A model generated the notes under the pieces. The model searched no databases. It was not told the DNA's origin and saw only the letters and a program-made list of their open reading frames with translations. 64,000 nt of DNA from JALZVT01 sp964634815 (lineage in GTDB: Bacteria; Pseudomonadota; Gammaproteobacteria; Pseudomonadales; Azotimanducaceae), in NCBI GenBank assembly GCA_964634815.1, contig CAZWMD010000019.1, positions 1 to 64,000 of the forward strand, written 5' to 3'. Within the stretch, counting starts at the first letter, position 1. Every line of letters starts with the position of its first letter. The position numbers and the translations under genes are program-made. Below, one piece after another: positions 45,401 through 54,427 of this stretch.

Positions 45401-46178
45401 GAGCGAGGTGATTGAGTTGTACAGTTTCGCCACGGGACCTGAGTTCAACTTCCATAGCTACTATGCTGTTTGTTCGCAAGGTAGCCGCCGATAGCGAAAA
45501 GTTGGCGCTAACGCCTTCTCCAGCCAATGCGCGATCCGGTAGACCGGTTGGCAAGGCGGCTATGCCCGGTTGAACTTGCTCGAACCCATAGTTTTGATAT
45601 CGGTACAGACGACCGTTGATGGTGCAGTAGCTCACTGGTGTAGCAACTAGAAAATAGCTCGAGCGTGAGGTCCCTGCAGAAAAAGCATGGGGTGAGCTAA
45701 AACTTAGCCGTACCCGATTGTCTGCTTCCGGTGTGCCAATTGATACCGTGGGGCTCAGTGCGCCCGGATTGGATTCGCTGTAAAGATCACTTTGGGGGTA
45801 CACCGCAACACGCAGATCGTTTGTGGTGGGAGCGGGGTCGATAGGCCAGGAATAAAACCCGTCGGAGGCTGCTCCAATTGGGAGAGTGTGGTAGCGAGAA
45901 CCTCCTTCTACCGGGACATACTCCAGACATTGGCCGTTGGTTCTGATGCTGTTCGGCAACGCTTCGCGGATTTCATCGCTGAGTTTATCAACCAAAAAAC
46001 GGGCGTCGTCAGCCAGTTGTGCTCTTGCAACAGTAGCAGCAAACCCATTGGAGGAATCTCCAATGAACGTCACGACACCAGTACCCAGAATGCCAAGTAC
46101 AAGGAGAACCGTAACCATCTCGACCAGTGTGAAGCCACTTACCAGTCGATGCCCAGATGATCTTATCAGGCGTAACAT
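45381..46178 (-). CDS. mshO: MSHA minor pilin MshO
   Basis: 265 residues. Type IV prepilin signal: short basic leader, then G-FTLVEMVTVLLVLGILGTG (prepilin peptidase site after Gly at about residue 15). The long body is typical of MshO/PilW-type minor pilins. Its start overlaps the mshD stop by one base. Confidence 0.83.
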   Translation of the reverse strand: MLRLIRSSGHRLVSGFTLVEMVTVLLVLGILGTGVVTFIGDSSNGFAATVARAQLADDARFLVDKLSDEIREALPNSIRTNGQCLEYVPVEGGSRYHTLPIGAASDGFYSWPIDPAPTTNDLRVAVYPQSDLYSESNPGALSPTVSIGTPEADNRVRLSFSSPHAFSAGTSRSSYFLVATPVSYCTINGRLYRYQNYGFEQVQPGIAALPTGLPDRALAGEGVSANFSLSAATLRTNSIVAMEVELRSRGETVQLNHLAHVRNAP

Positions 46179-46693
46179 CAGAAATTTCCGTGTAGCGCCA
46201 CAAAGTCTTCCGGGTCGCGAGCGGGTGGTGTTACGCGAACCAAAACGCGCTTTGCGTCTGTGGTGTCGTCGGTTCCCAGAGAAGTTACTTCGCTGGCGGT
46301 CAAATATCGCACCGAAATATCAACCCGGTAACTTTCGTAGCCGGCTCTGGGGTTGTCCTCCGCGTTTCTCGGTGGAGAATCCACCAGCCCGTCGAAGTCA
46401 TCTATGTCGTCGAAGTCGGGGCGTGTTTCTCCAGCTTCCGGGCCAATCCCCCCACAGGCGGTTGTCGCTGGTGAACAGGGTGGGACTCCGCCAAGGGGAG
46501 TGGTTTCTGAATAGCGCTTGGCGCCGATTTCCTCGAAATAGGATTGGGCGAGATAGAGCGACCGTGCTTGTGAAATACCATCACTCGAGTGCTGCAAACC
46601 AAAGGCCAGAGACTGGCTGATAGCAAGCAAGGCAATGCTTACTATTGAAATAGCAATCACGGTCTCTACCAGAGTGAAGCCCGAGTTACTCAC
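46178..46693 (-). CDS. mshD: MSHA minor pilin MshD
   Basis: 171 residues with the leader MSNSG and then FTLVETVIAISIVSIALLAI, a type IV prepilin N-terminus with Glu at +5. A PilV/GspI-like minor pilin by size and position. Confidence 0.83.
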   Translation of the reverse strand: MSNSGFTLVETVIAISIVSIALLAISQSLAFGLQHSSDGISQARSLYLAQSYFEEIGAKRYSETTPLGGVPPCSPATTACGGIGPEAGETRPDFDDIDDFDGLVDSPPRNAEDNPRAGYESYRVDISVRYLTASEVTSLGTDDTTDAKRVLVRVTPPARDPEDFVALHGNF

Positions 46694-47204
46694 AGGATCC
46701 GGCTCTCAAATATCCGGTTGGGTAGACACACAATTGATGCATGCTGTCGCCAGCAACCTGGAGTTCTATACCTAGATCGACCTGGAGCGGCAATCCGTTG
46801 AGATTGGCGGAAGCGATATCACCCGCGGGTGAAAACCTGATGGTTAGAGAGCTTCCAGCACTCAATGACAAGCTTGATGAACCGTTCTGCACCGTTATTC
46901 CCAGACCGTCGGATGTCATTTCCTCTCGCCTGACCTCGCCCGTGAGAGCGCTGCGAGAAATGAATTGCCAACCGCTTGCCGATGCCACTACATCAAAGTC
47001 TACCGGGTCGTTGTAGCGGCTGCCGGAGAGTCCGTGAGCAAAACGATATTGCTCGGCGACTGTTGAGGTGAACATGCGCGGTTCAAAATCGCTGCTGCTA
47101 CCACTGCGCGCGATGGCAACCGCTGAGAGAATTCCCAGTAGCAATATCACTGTGATGAGTTCTACCAGCGTGAACCCTGCGATATGCTTGTTGGTGATTC
47201 TCAT
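46686..47204 (-). CDS. mshC: MSHA minor pilin MshC
   Basis: 172 residues: leader MRITNKHIAG, then FTLVELITVILLLGILSAVA. A GspH/FimT-like body, with one Cys pair near the C-terminus (LCVYPTGYLRAGSCE). Overlaps mshD by 8 bp. Confidence 0.82.
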   Translation of the reverse strand: MRITNKHIAGFTLVELITVILLLGILSAVAIARSGSSSDFEPRMFTSTVAEQYRFAHGLSGSRYNDPVDFDVVASASGWQFISRSALTGEVRREEMTSDGLGITVQNGSSSLSLSAGSSLTIRFSPAGDIASANLNGLPLQVDLGIELQVAGDSMHQLCVYPTGYLRAGSCE

Positions 47205-47234
47205 CCCGGTGTATCAGGACGTGGACGAGCTGCC

Positions 47235-47816
47235 TCAAGGCAGTGTCGCGTTGCCCTGGACAATTGCGCCGGTAGCAGAGTTGTAGGTCAGCAAGGGCAC
47301 AGAGTCGCCACTCGCGTTGTCTTGTGCAGTGTAGTAGTACTGGCAATTAGGTGCTGCTACTACCGTTGTGATATCTGTCAGAGAACCCACGACAGTTGCA
47401 ACGCCTGTTGCGGAACTGATCGTTGGCGCACCCGCCTGGAGTACGTTTTGGTATACAGCTAGACAATCAGCGGACGACGTTACGTTGCTGGTTCCGCCGC
47501 TATTATCTGCTAACCCGTAGGGGTAGCCTGCAGCGTTGGTACGCAGATTCGAGAAGTCGTCGATCTGGGTGTTTGCCGCTGGCTCGCCGGTAGCTACCCA
47601 CTTGGCGTGATACAGCGCCATGCCGGTCTGTAGCCCACCTACAACGCCCTCAACAACAGCGTCATGCGCCTCTGAGTCGATGTCGATGAAGCGGGGTAAG
47701 GCGGTTGCTGCCAGGATGCCCAGCAGGATGATTACCACGACCAGTTCAATCATAGTGAAACCCTTTGTTGCAAAAGGGCTTCGAGAATTTCTTCGCTCGA
47801 ATTTTGTGTGTGCCAT
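47235..47816 (-). CDS. mshA: MSHA major-type pilin (MshA/MshB)
   Basis: 193 residues. A 19-residue leader ends in Gly, followed by FTMIELVVVIILLGILAATA and LPRFIDIDSEAHDA. The C-terminal half has a Cys pair (DCLAVY and NCQYYYTAQ) that should form the D-loop. AGGA lies 9 bases before the ATG. Other msh clusters have both mshB and mshA here; only one gene is present, so it is called the likely structural pilin. Confidence 0.8.
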   Translation of the reverse strand: MAHTKFERRNSRSPFATKGFTMIELVVVIILLGILAATALPRFIDIDSEAHDAVVEGVVGGLQTGMALYHAKWVATGEPAANTQIDDFSNLRTNAAGYPYGLADNSGGTSNVTSSADCLAVYQNVLQAGAPTISSATGVATVVGSLTDITTVVAAPNCQYYYTAQDNASGDSVPLLTYNSATGAIVQGNATLP

Positions 47817-47924
47817 TTTCGATTTCCTGTCAGCTTTGGTTGCACGTCCCCATTCAGGGGTTACTAAAAGCGTAGAACAGATTTTGGAAAATGCATGAAT
47901 TCAGGCTATCTAATCGAAGATTTG

Positions 47925-49145
47925 TTAGCGGTTGGCTACCCCGGAAAGATCCCAAAGCGGTAAAAATACACCAAGAGCAAGAATCAGGACCATTCCTGCG
48001 ATCGCAAAAATGAGTATCGGCTCAATCGCGTCTGTCATGCCTTTAAGCTGGTAGTCGACCTCTTCTTCGTAGAACCCGGCAGCCTGTTCCAACAGCTCGC
48101 TCATAGCACCGGTTTCTTCCCCTACCGATATCATTTGCAGCACAGTAGGTGTGAACATCTGGCTCTCTCTTGCGGTTTGTAAAATGCTAACCCCCCGCTC
48201 AACACCCTCACGCATAGTGAGTACTTTTTTTGCCAAGAACTGATTGCCCAGCACCCGGGCGATAATATGCAAGCTTGTGTTTACGGGCAGACCGGACCGC
48301 GACACGATTGCAAAGGTTTGACAGAACCGGCCCAAAACAATTCGCTCGAAAATACTACCGACAATAGGGGTCTTTAGTTTCACCCGGTCCCAACGGTAGC
48401 GTCCTTCCGGTTTTTCCAAATAGCGTTTGCCCAAGAAGTAGCTGCTGAAGCCAACAAACAGGAGTAGCCACCAATAATCTACAAAGAAGTCAGAGATACC
48501 AATTAACAGTTGAGTTTGCCATGGCAGTTCGGCATCAAACTTCTTGAACACGTCGGCAAAAGTAGGAATGACAAATATGTTCATTATGACAAGTGCTATA
48601 GCAATGGCACCGATCACAAACATAGGGTAACGCGTGGCGGCCTTGATGCGTTTGTTAGTTTCTTCTTCCAGTTCTAAATAGTGGGCAATCTGTCCGAAGG
48701 CCTCGTCCAGTTGTCCGGTGTTCTCGCCTAGATGAATAACGCTGACATATAGATCAGAAAAAGCTTCGGGGTATTGGCCTAGGCTAGTTGCAAAATCAAG
48801 TCCAGATTCCAGTTGTGTTGTCAGCCCTCTCAAAATGTCGCCCATGGCGGGGTTGGACTGTGATTCTGCAAGGCCCCTGATGGCGTGCACAATAGAGATA
48901 CCAGCCTTCATCAAACTGCGCATCTGATGACTGAACAGGATGATCTCATTTGGACGTATTTTTACTCGTCGCTTTGCAGTTTCTTTGGTTGGGCCTGGTT
49001 GGTTTGCAGTTGATTCGTCGATGTTGAGCGGAATTAGCCCTTCCGAACGCAGATCACGGGCGAGCGCCGCACTTGAAGTGCTTTCTCGTTGACCAGTGAT
49101 CTTTATGCCAGCGCTGTCCTGACCTGAAAAATTGTAAACAGGCAT
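47925..49145 (-). CDS. mshG: MSHA inner-membrane platform protein MshG (PilC/GspF)
   Basis: 406 residues. Two GspF domains with three membrane helices. LFSHQMRSLMKAGISIVHAI and FCQTFAIVSRSGLPVNTSLH are the repeated F-domain motifs; GEETGAMSELLEQAAGFYEE ends the second. It anchors the MshE motor. It lies 3 bp after mshE. Confidence 0.92.
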   Translation of the reverse strand: MPVYNFSGQDSAGIKITGQRESTSSAALARDLRSEGLIPLNIDESTANQPGPTKETAKRRVKIRPNEIILFSHQMRSLMKAGISIVHAIRGLAESQSNPAMGDILRGLTTQLESGLDFATSLGQYPEAFSDLYVSVIHLGENTGQLDEAFGQIAHYLELEEETNKRIKAATRYPMFVIGAIAIALVIMNIFVIPTFADVFKKFDAELPWQTQLLIGISDFFVDYWWLLLFVGFSSYFLGKRYLEKPEGRYRWDRVKLKTPIVGSIFERIVLGRFCQTFAIVSRSGLPVNTSLHIIARVLGNQFLAKKVLTMREGVERGVSILQTARESQMFTPTVLQMISVGEETGAMSELLEQAAGFYEEEVDYQLKGMTDAIEPILIFAIAGMVLILALGVFLPLWDLSGVANR

Positions 49146-49148
49146 ATT

Positions 49149-51002
49149 TTAGTCCGGGACCTGTGTATTGATATCAACGCTTGCCGATTCATCCAGTTCC
49201 AAGTCCTCGAGACTGAATGCCAGGGCATCGAGAGCGCCAATAGCTGATGGTTCTTCGGGGGGCGATACAGGCTGCCGCTCGGAATAGGCCTGTAGATCTT
49301 CAACTTGACCTGAAAGGGCCAGTACTTCAGCGATCGACGTCTTGCCTTCAATAGCCATATCCAGTGCGCTGAGTACTAGTGGTCGATATCCTGACTGTTC
49401 GGCCGCCAGAGCACCAAAGGTTTTCTGGTCGGCTTCTCTCAGTGCGTTGCACAATTCTTCATCAAATTCGAGTAGCTCAAAAACACCCAGTCTCCCAAGA
49501 TAACCGGTGGTGTTACAGTGGCTGCAGCCGGCGCCTTTTTTGAATTCGATTTCGTGAGCTCTTTTCTCCCCGATAATGGCATCAAGCCAGGCATACTGTT
49601 GATCGTCTAGCTGATCTGTTTTGGTACAGTGAGCGCAGTTCTTTCTGACAAGCCGTTGAGCAATAATGCCGCGAACTGCTGATGCGGCGAGGTATCCTTC
49701 AACCCCGATATCTATAAGTCTGTTTGCACTGCTTATTGCATCATTGGTATGTAGTGTTGAAAGTACCAGATGGCCAGTCATGGATGCACGCAAGGCAATA
49801 TCGGCCGTTTCCTTGTCTCTTATTTCGCCAACCAACAGAATGTCTGGGTCTTGGCGCAGAGTAGCCCGTAGCACCCTTGCAAAATCTAACCCAATTTTGG
49901 AAGCGATCTGAACTTGATTGATACGGGGTAACTCGTATTCCACCGGGTCTTCGACCGTAATGATCTTCTTTTCCGGAGAATTCAGCTCATTGAGGGCACC
50001 GTACAGCGTTGTGGTTTTACCGCTACCCGTAGGTCCGGTAACCAGTACCAGACCGTTTGGTCTAGAAACTAATTCACGGAATTTTTTGAGAATTCCTTCA
50101 GGCATGCCTACCTGTTCGAGGCTGCTGGCGGCGCCACTATGATCGGCTAGCCGAATTACTATGGATTCTCCGTCCTGAGTAGGCATGGTAGACAGGCGCA
50201 TATCGATTTCACGGTTCTTTAAGCGCATATCGAAGCGGCCGTCCTGAGGCAGTCGCTTTTCAGAGATGTCCAGACCGGCAATCAGTTTCAGCCGAGAAAC
50301 GAGCGCGGATGCCACTCTCGTTTCGTTGATGATCTGTTCCTGCAGTACACCATCAACTCTGACGCGAATTCTCAGAACATCTGCATCTGGCTCGATGTGT
50401 ACATCACTGGCTCTTACTTGAACTGCGTCTTCCAGAATTGAGTTGAGTAGCTTGGCAACAGGAGTATCGTTTTCTTCTTCAACGACGTTAAAGTTGCTCA
50501 GAGAGAACTGATCGGAATTGAGTTCGCCTTCAAGTTCGTTGGCAAAACTGACAATATCGTTGGTTCGGCGATAGGCCATATCCAGCATGGGCAGTAGCTC
50601 GCTTTCACGAACCACCGCCAGACTAATAGGATCTTCGATCTTCCGTGAGAGTTCGTCGTAGGCGAACATGTCCATCGGGTCAACCATACCCACAATGAGT
50701 TCGCCATTTTTTTCTTCCAGCACCAAAGCTCTATATCTTCGGGCATAGGTCTCAGGCAGCTTGTCTGCTAGTTCTGGAGCAAGCGTGAAACCTTTTAGTT
50801 GATAATAGGGCAGCTGAAACTGTTCGGAAAGAAACTCAAGAAATACTTCTTCGTCGATAAATCCTTTATCAATAATGATCTTGCCAAGCTTAAGTCCTGA
50901 CTCCTTTTGTTCTGCAAGACACTCTTGCAGCTGCTCTTCGGTCAGTTTTCCTCGCTCGATTAACAGATCGCCGATGCGTATCTTCTGTTTCCTGGGCGTC
51001 AT
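49149..51002 (-). CDS. mshE: MSHA assembly ATPase MshE (PilB/GspE)
   Basis: 617 residues. Walker A GPTGSGKTTT at about 322-331, Asp box, Walker B and a four-Cys zinc site (CAHC and CSHC). The N-terminus carries two consecutive 24-residue motifs, RIGDLLIERGKLTEEQ... and KLGKIIIDKGFIDEEV..., each ending LxxxLxxQ, which is the tandem c-di-GMP binding MshEN pattern. Pilus extension is therefore likely c-di-GMP dependent. A Ser/Glu-rich tail of about 45 residues follows the ATPase core. Confidence 0.94.
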   Translation of the reverse strand: MTPRKQKIRIGDLLIERGKLTEEQLQECLAEQKESGLKLGKIIIDKGFIDEEVFLEFLSEQFQLPYYQLKGFTLAPELADKLPETYARRYRALVLEEKNGELIVGMVDPMDMFAYDELSRKIEDPISLAVVRESELLPMLDMAYRRTNDIVSFANELEGELNSDQFSLSNFNVVEEENDTPVAKLLNSILEDAVQVRASDVHIEPDADVLRIRVRVDGVLQEQIINETRVASALVSRLKLIAGLDISEKRLPQDGRFDMRLKNREIDMRLSTMPTQDGESIVIRLADHSGAASSLEQVGMPEGILKKFRELVSRPNGLVLVTGPTGSGKTTTLYGALNELNSPEKKIITVEDPVEYELPRINQVQIASKIGLDFARVLRATLRQDPDILLVGEIRDKETADIALRASMTGHLVLSTLHTNDAISSANRLIDIGVEGYLAASAVRGIIAQRLVRKNCAHCTKTDQLDDQQYAWLDAIIGEKRAHEIEFKKGAGCSHCNTTGYLGRLGVFELLEFDEELCNALREADQKTFGALAAEQSGYRPLVLSALDMAIEGKTSIAEVLALSGQVEDLQAYSERQPVSPPEEPSAIGALDALAFSLEDLELDESASVDINTQVPD

Positions 51003-52744
51003 TGTTTTTGCTTCTCTTGCTTCCCCTGGATAGCGGGAGCGCCAATCTGTTTACGCAGTCGCGCTACTCGTTCTGCACTTTCCTTGTGCAGATCGCGCTG
51101 AGAATCGCCGTTGATAACGATCGGTCTGAGCAAAATAACCAGTTCACTCTTCACTGAAGTTCTGTCCCGCTGGCGGAAGGCAGCCCCTAATCCTGCCAGC
51201 TTGCTGAGAACCGGAATTCCAGCCGTATTATCGTTACTTGAGTTTTGCATCAAGCCACCGATGACAACGATGTCGCCATTACGAGCCCGGATAACGCTAT
51301 CCGATTCGCGGATGGTGCTTGCCGCCAGAGGTACGGCTTCACCACTAATTATTTTCACCTGCTCTTGCACTTCGCTAACTGTAGGGTGCACATGCAAAAT
51401 GACATCACCGGCTTCGCTGATTTGTGGTGTTACATCGAGGGCGATGCCGGAGAAGAAGGGAGTGAGCTCCGGTGAGTCGTTGGTGTTGATTGCGGCTCCA
51501 GCAGTGACGGTATTTACCGAAATGTCGGTAACAAAGAATTCGTCGTCACCGACTTTGATAACGGCCTTTTGGTTGTTAACCGTAGTGATTCTTGGGCTCG
51601 ATAAAACCTGCACCACGCCTTGAGTTTCCAGCAGGTTAATTACCGCGCTGAAATCAGCAAACTCAGAAAACAGGCTGAACTGGCTACCTAGCGGATTAAA
51701 AAAGTTGCCAGTGCCGAAAGTGAGTTCTCCCGCGATGTCGTTGTTGGAGCCCAGCGTGGTGGTGACCAGACCATCAGCGCCTACCGAGGTTACTGGCTGA
51801 AATGTACCGCCAGATTGTTCCCCAAAGGTATTCCAGTTGATGCCAGCCTGGAAACCTTCCTTCAGAGTAACCTCCAGAATCTTAGCCTCTAAAATCACCT
51901 GGCGATGTATGCTGGATTCCACACGGTTTAGGTAGTTGCGCACGGCTGATAAAGAATCTGGCTTCGCCCGAACAACCACCAGGCCGGCCTGAGGTGTTAC
52001 CACCACCTGTGCACCAATGTCTGTGGAGATGATTGCGTTGAGTGTATCTTCCAGTTCAATCCAAAAATCACTGTAACCGCTAGTGCTGACGCTGGTTCCA
52101 ACTACGCCGCCTTGACCGCCTTTACCTTGCTCGCCGGATACGTTTATCGAGTGATCATCACGAATGTCCAGCGATTGGCCATTGCTGCGACCTTGTCCGC
52201 CGCTATCGGCGACAGAACCTGCACTCACCTGCATATCAGACACGCCGGTACGTTTGATATTCAGATAGTCTATTTGGAAAATCTCGGTTCTGAGTACATC
52301 GGGATAGACCTGGAAAGTGGAGTTGTTTAGCACAGCGTCCAGGCCATAGACGTTGCGCATTATGTCCATAACCTCGGTAACAGTGACTTCGCCGAGTTCC
52401 AGACTAACAGTGCCTTTCACGTCAGGGTGGACAACTACATTGTAGGGAGTATCGGCAACCAGGGTTTGAAAGAAGGTACGAGTAGGCACGTTGTCAACGG
52501 TGAGATCAAAGCGACGTTCTGTGAGTGCTGGATCATCAATTGCATCAATGGTAGATACACCATTGCTAGCTAGCAGCGCACTCCGGTCTTCCGACTCGTG
52601 GCCTTCGTTTTCAGCAATGGCCTCATCCAGCACCTGTTGCACTTCGTCAGCACTATCGGTGTAGATCGCTGGAGACGGACCTAATGCCCGACAAGACAAT
52701 AGGCTGAAGAGGATCACCAGGATTATGCCTGTTCGAAAATTCAT
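50999..52744 (-). CDS. mshL: MSHA outer-membrane secretin MshL
   Basis: 581 residues. Lipoprotein signal ending LLSC (Cys about residue 18). N-domains (NVPTRTFFQTLVADTPYNVV) precede the secretin domain with VEVLSSPRITTVNNQKAV-like sequence and VIGGLMQNSSNDNTAGIPVL. Forms the pilus gate. The start overlaps mshK by 4 bp. Confidence 0.93.
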   Translation of the reverse strand: MNFRTGIILVILFSLLSCRALGPSPAIYTDSADEVQQVLDEAIAENEGHESEDRSALLASNGVSTIDAIDDPALTERRFDLTVDNVPTRTFFQTLVADTPYNVVVHPDVKGTVSLELGEVTVTEVMDIMRNVYGLDAVLNNSTFQVYPDVLRTEIFQIDYLNIKRTGVSDMQVSAGSVADSGGQGRSNGQSLDIRDDHSINVSGEQGKGGQGGVVGTSVSTSGYSDFWIELEDTLNAIISTDIGAQVVVTPQAGLVVVRAKPDSLSAVRNYLNRVESSIHRQVILEAKILEVTLKEGFQAGINWNTFGEQSGGTFQPVTSVGADGLVTTTLGSNNDIAGELTFGTGNFFNPLGSQFSLFSEFADFSAVINLLETQGVVQVLSSPRITTVNNQKAVIKVGDDEFFVTDISVNTVTAGAAINTNDSPELTPFFSGIALDVTPQISEAGDVILHVHPTVSEVQEQVKIISGEAVPLAASTIRESDSVIRARNGDIVVIGGLMQNSSNDNTAGIPVLSKLAGLGAAFRQRDRTSVKSELVILLRPIVINGDSQRDLHKESAERVARLRKQIGAPAIQGKQEKQKQ

Positions 52745-53166
52745 CGTATCGTTTCCTCGCTGACTCTAGTATTGCCAGCGCTTTTGGTCTTCACCATGTT
52801 GTTGGCTTTCTTAAGCTTTAGGGTTTTCTTTTGGCCGCTTTTTGTTCGAATTAGGACTCTGTCTTCAAAGATGTTTTGCACGGTGATACCGTTTTTAGTA
52901 TCTCCCTCGCGCATCATTACTCCATTGATGACAGCCAGACGTCGTTGGGCGCCTGTGACTAGCGAGTCAAGTCGCAGACTCTTGGCGCTCTTCTTTTTTG
53001 CGGCCTTGATCCCAAACCAATTCGGTTGTGTCGGATCAACCAGTTCTATCTTGGTTGGCGACTCTTCTAAAGTTTGTCCTTTGGAATCTGCTTGTAGTTG
53101 AGGCGCATAGGTCGCGCTGACGAGAAGCAGAGTGGTAAGGGCCAGAAGTGATAGATAATTTTTCAT
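52741..53166 (-). CDS. mshK: MSHA biogenesis protein MshK
   Basis: 141 residues with a signal peptide (about 1-26) and a small GspC/PilP-like domain (RRLAVINGVMMREGDTKNG, VQNIFEDRVLIRTKSGQKKT). Sits between mshJ and mshL as in other msh clusters. It probably contacts the secretin from the periplasm. Confidence 0.82.
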   Translation of the reverse strand: MKNYLSLLALTTLLLVSATYAPQLQADSKGQTLEESPTKIELVDPTQPNWFGIKAAKKKSAKSLRLDSLVTGAQRRLAVINGVMMREGDTKNGITVQNIFEDRVLIRTKSGQKKTLKLKKANNMVKTKSAGNTRVSEETIR

Positions 53167-53831
53167 AGTCCCAGCCAGTGCTCGTTTCTGCTTAGTGTCT
53201 CAATTTCGATCGTTGCCAAGCCGTTCGGGTAACCCTTGGTGTCGAAATCGAATCTTTTCCAATTGAATTGCCAGTCGCCGTTTTCGAGTGACCGAACGTA
53301 GTTGAGTACATCCAGGTAAGATCCCTCTACCACTATTCTCATAGGGTGTAGAAAAAGGTTAATGTCTTCTTCTTCAGGCAATAGCTCTCGGGCGGGTAAG
53401 CGATCTAACTGGGTTAAGGTGAGGTTTTTGTGGTCAGCCATGACGTCTTTGAGTACCAAGGTCATCGCGCCAGGTGGTATGAACTGAGATAGAGAAGACT
53501 GGAGGTTTCGCTCCATCGTGGTGAGTTCTGCTCTAAGTGACTTTATGTTCTCTCTAACAGGAGCATTTGGGTCTATCGAAATCTCTTGAATCAGTTGTTC
53601 TCTTCGTTGCTGGTTATCAGCGATTTCAGCGTTGGTCATTTGAGCAGAGCGCTCTACCGTCGCCTTGGCAACAACGTAGTGATCGTTTATCAATAGAAAC
53701 CAGGCGCCCCAAAGAAGGCCCAAGACAGCAACGCTCACAATTGCGCGCTCGCGTAGCGTGAGTTCATTGAACCGGAGTACCCAGTTAGCCAGGGGTTGCA
53801 GGTTTTCAGGTAGTCGGTCTATAGAGCTCAT
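53163..53831 (-). CDS. mshJ: MSHA biogenesis protein MshJ (PilO-like)
   Basis: 222 residues, one membrane helix (AIVSVAVLGLLWGAWFLLI, about 29-47) and a long coiled stretch before a ferredoxin-like periplasmic domain (NLFLHPMRIVVEGSYLDVLN). PilO-like alignment subcomplex protein. Confidence 0.82.
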   Translation of the reverse strand: MSSIDRLPENLQPLANWVLRFNELTLRERAIVSVAVLGLLWGAWFLLINDHYVVAKATVERSAQMTNAEIADNQQRREQLIQEISIDPNAPVRENIKSLRAELTTMERNLQSSLSQFIPPGAMTLVLKDVMADHKNLTLTQLDRLPARELLPEEEDINLFLHPMRIVVEGSYLDVLNYVRSLENGDWQFNWKRFDFDTKGYPNGLATIEIETLSRNEHWLGL

Positions 53832-54418
53832 AAGTTACCTGCTTGCTGCGGCCCCAACACCTGAAAAGACACGAGAACATCTGTTTCTCGCTTGATTCTG
53901 AGGCCGTCGAAGCTGTATCCAGAAAATGCCTTGCCTTCCGATAACATAGATAGATAAAGGGGTACTTGCTCTGCGGATTCACTAAACCCTTTTAGTTCAA
54001 TGCTCTTGCCGCCGTGATCTAGCGAGATAGATTCAAACCAAAGGCTGCGCATCTCTATGCTTGCAAGATCTGTAAGGTGCGCTTCAAAACCATGATTAAT
54101 GGGTTCTTTCTCAAGTACTGCAGCTAGATGACGTTGTTCTTCGCGTTTGCCCTCGAGTGTGGTCAGCATTTGAATGAGCGCGCTGTCGGGTTCCTTTTTT
54201 GTAGCACTTTGCAATTGGGTGATTTCTTGATTAAGAAAGGCCAGCTTTTTCTCGCTAACTTGTACAGTACGTTGGGCGCTCCATAATTCGTACGCCTGCC
54301 ACGCACTGAAAGAGCCCAAAAAGAACAGCATTACGGCTACTGCCACACCCAGCTCTTTCAACGTGAACGGATCGTGCTGAGGGATCAGCTCGGCGCTGAG
54401 TAAATTAACTTCCTGCAT
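53828..54418 (-). CDS. PilN-like MSHA protein (MshI2)
   Basis: 196 residues: short cytoplasmic N-terminus MQEVNLLSAELIPQ (the PilM-binding NLLP-like peptide), one membrane helix (LGVAVAVMLFFLGSFSAW), coiled coil, periplasmic domain. Pairs with the PilM-like MshI and PilO-like MshJ. Confidence 0.82.
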   Translation of the reverse strand: MQEVNLLSAELIPQHDPFTLKELGVAVAVMLFFLGSFSAWQAYELWSAQRTVQVSEKKLAFLNQEITQLQSATKKEPDSALIQMLTTLEGKREEQRHLAAVLEKEPINHGFEAHLTDLASIEMRSLWFESISLDHGGKSIELKGFSESAEQVPLYLSMLSEGKAFSGYSFDGLRIKRETDVLVSFQVLGPQQAGNL

Positions 54419-54427
54419 AATTGAGCC

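Noticed and set aside
45937..46620. 227-codon plus-strand frame opposite mshO and mshD
   Set aside because: Antisense to two prepilin genes with clear leaders; Arg-rich with no domain.
47845..47865. Short CCCC/GGGG repeat upstream of the pilin gene
   Set aside because: A 4-bp stem only; expected by chance.
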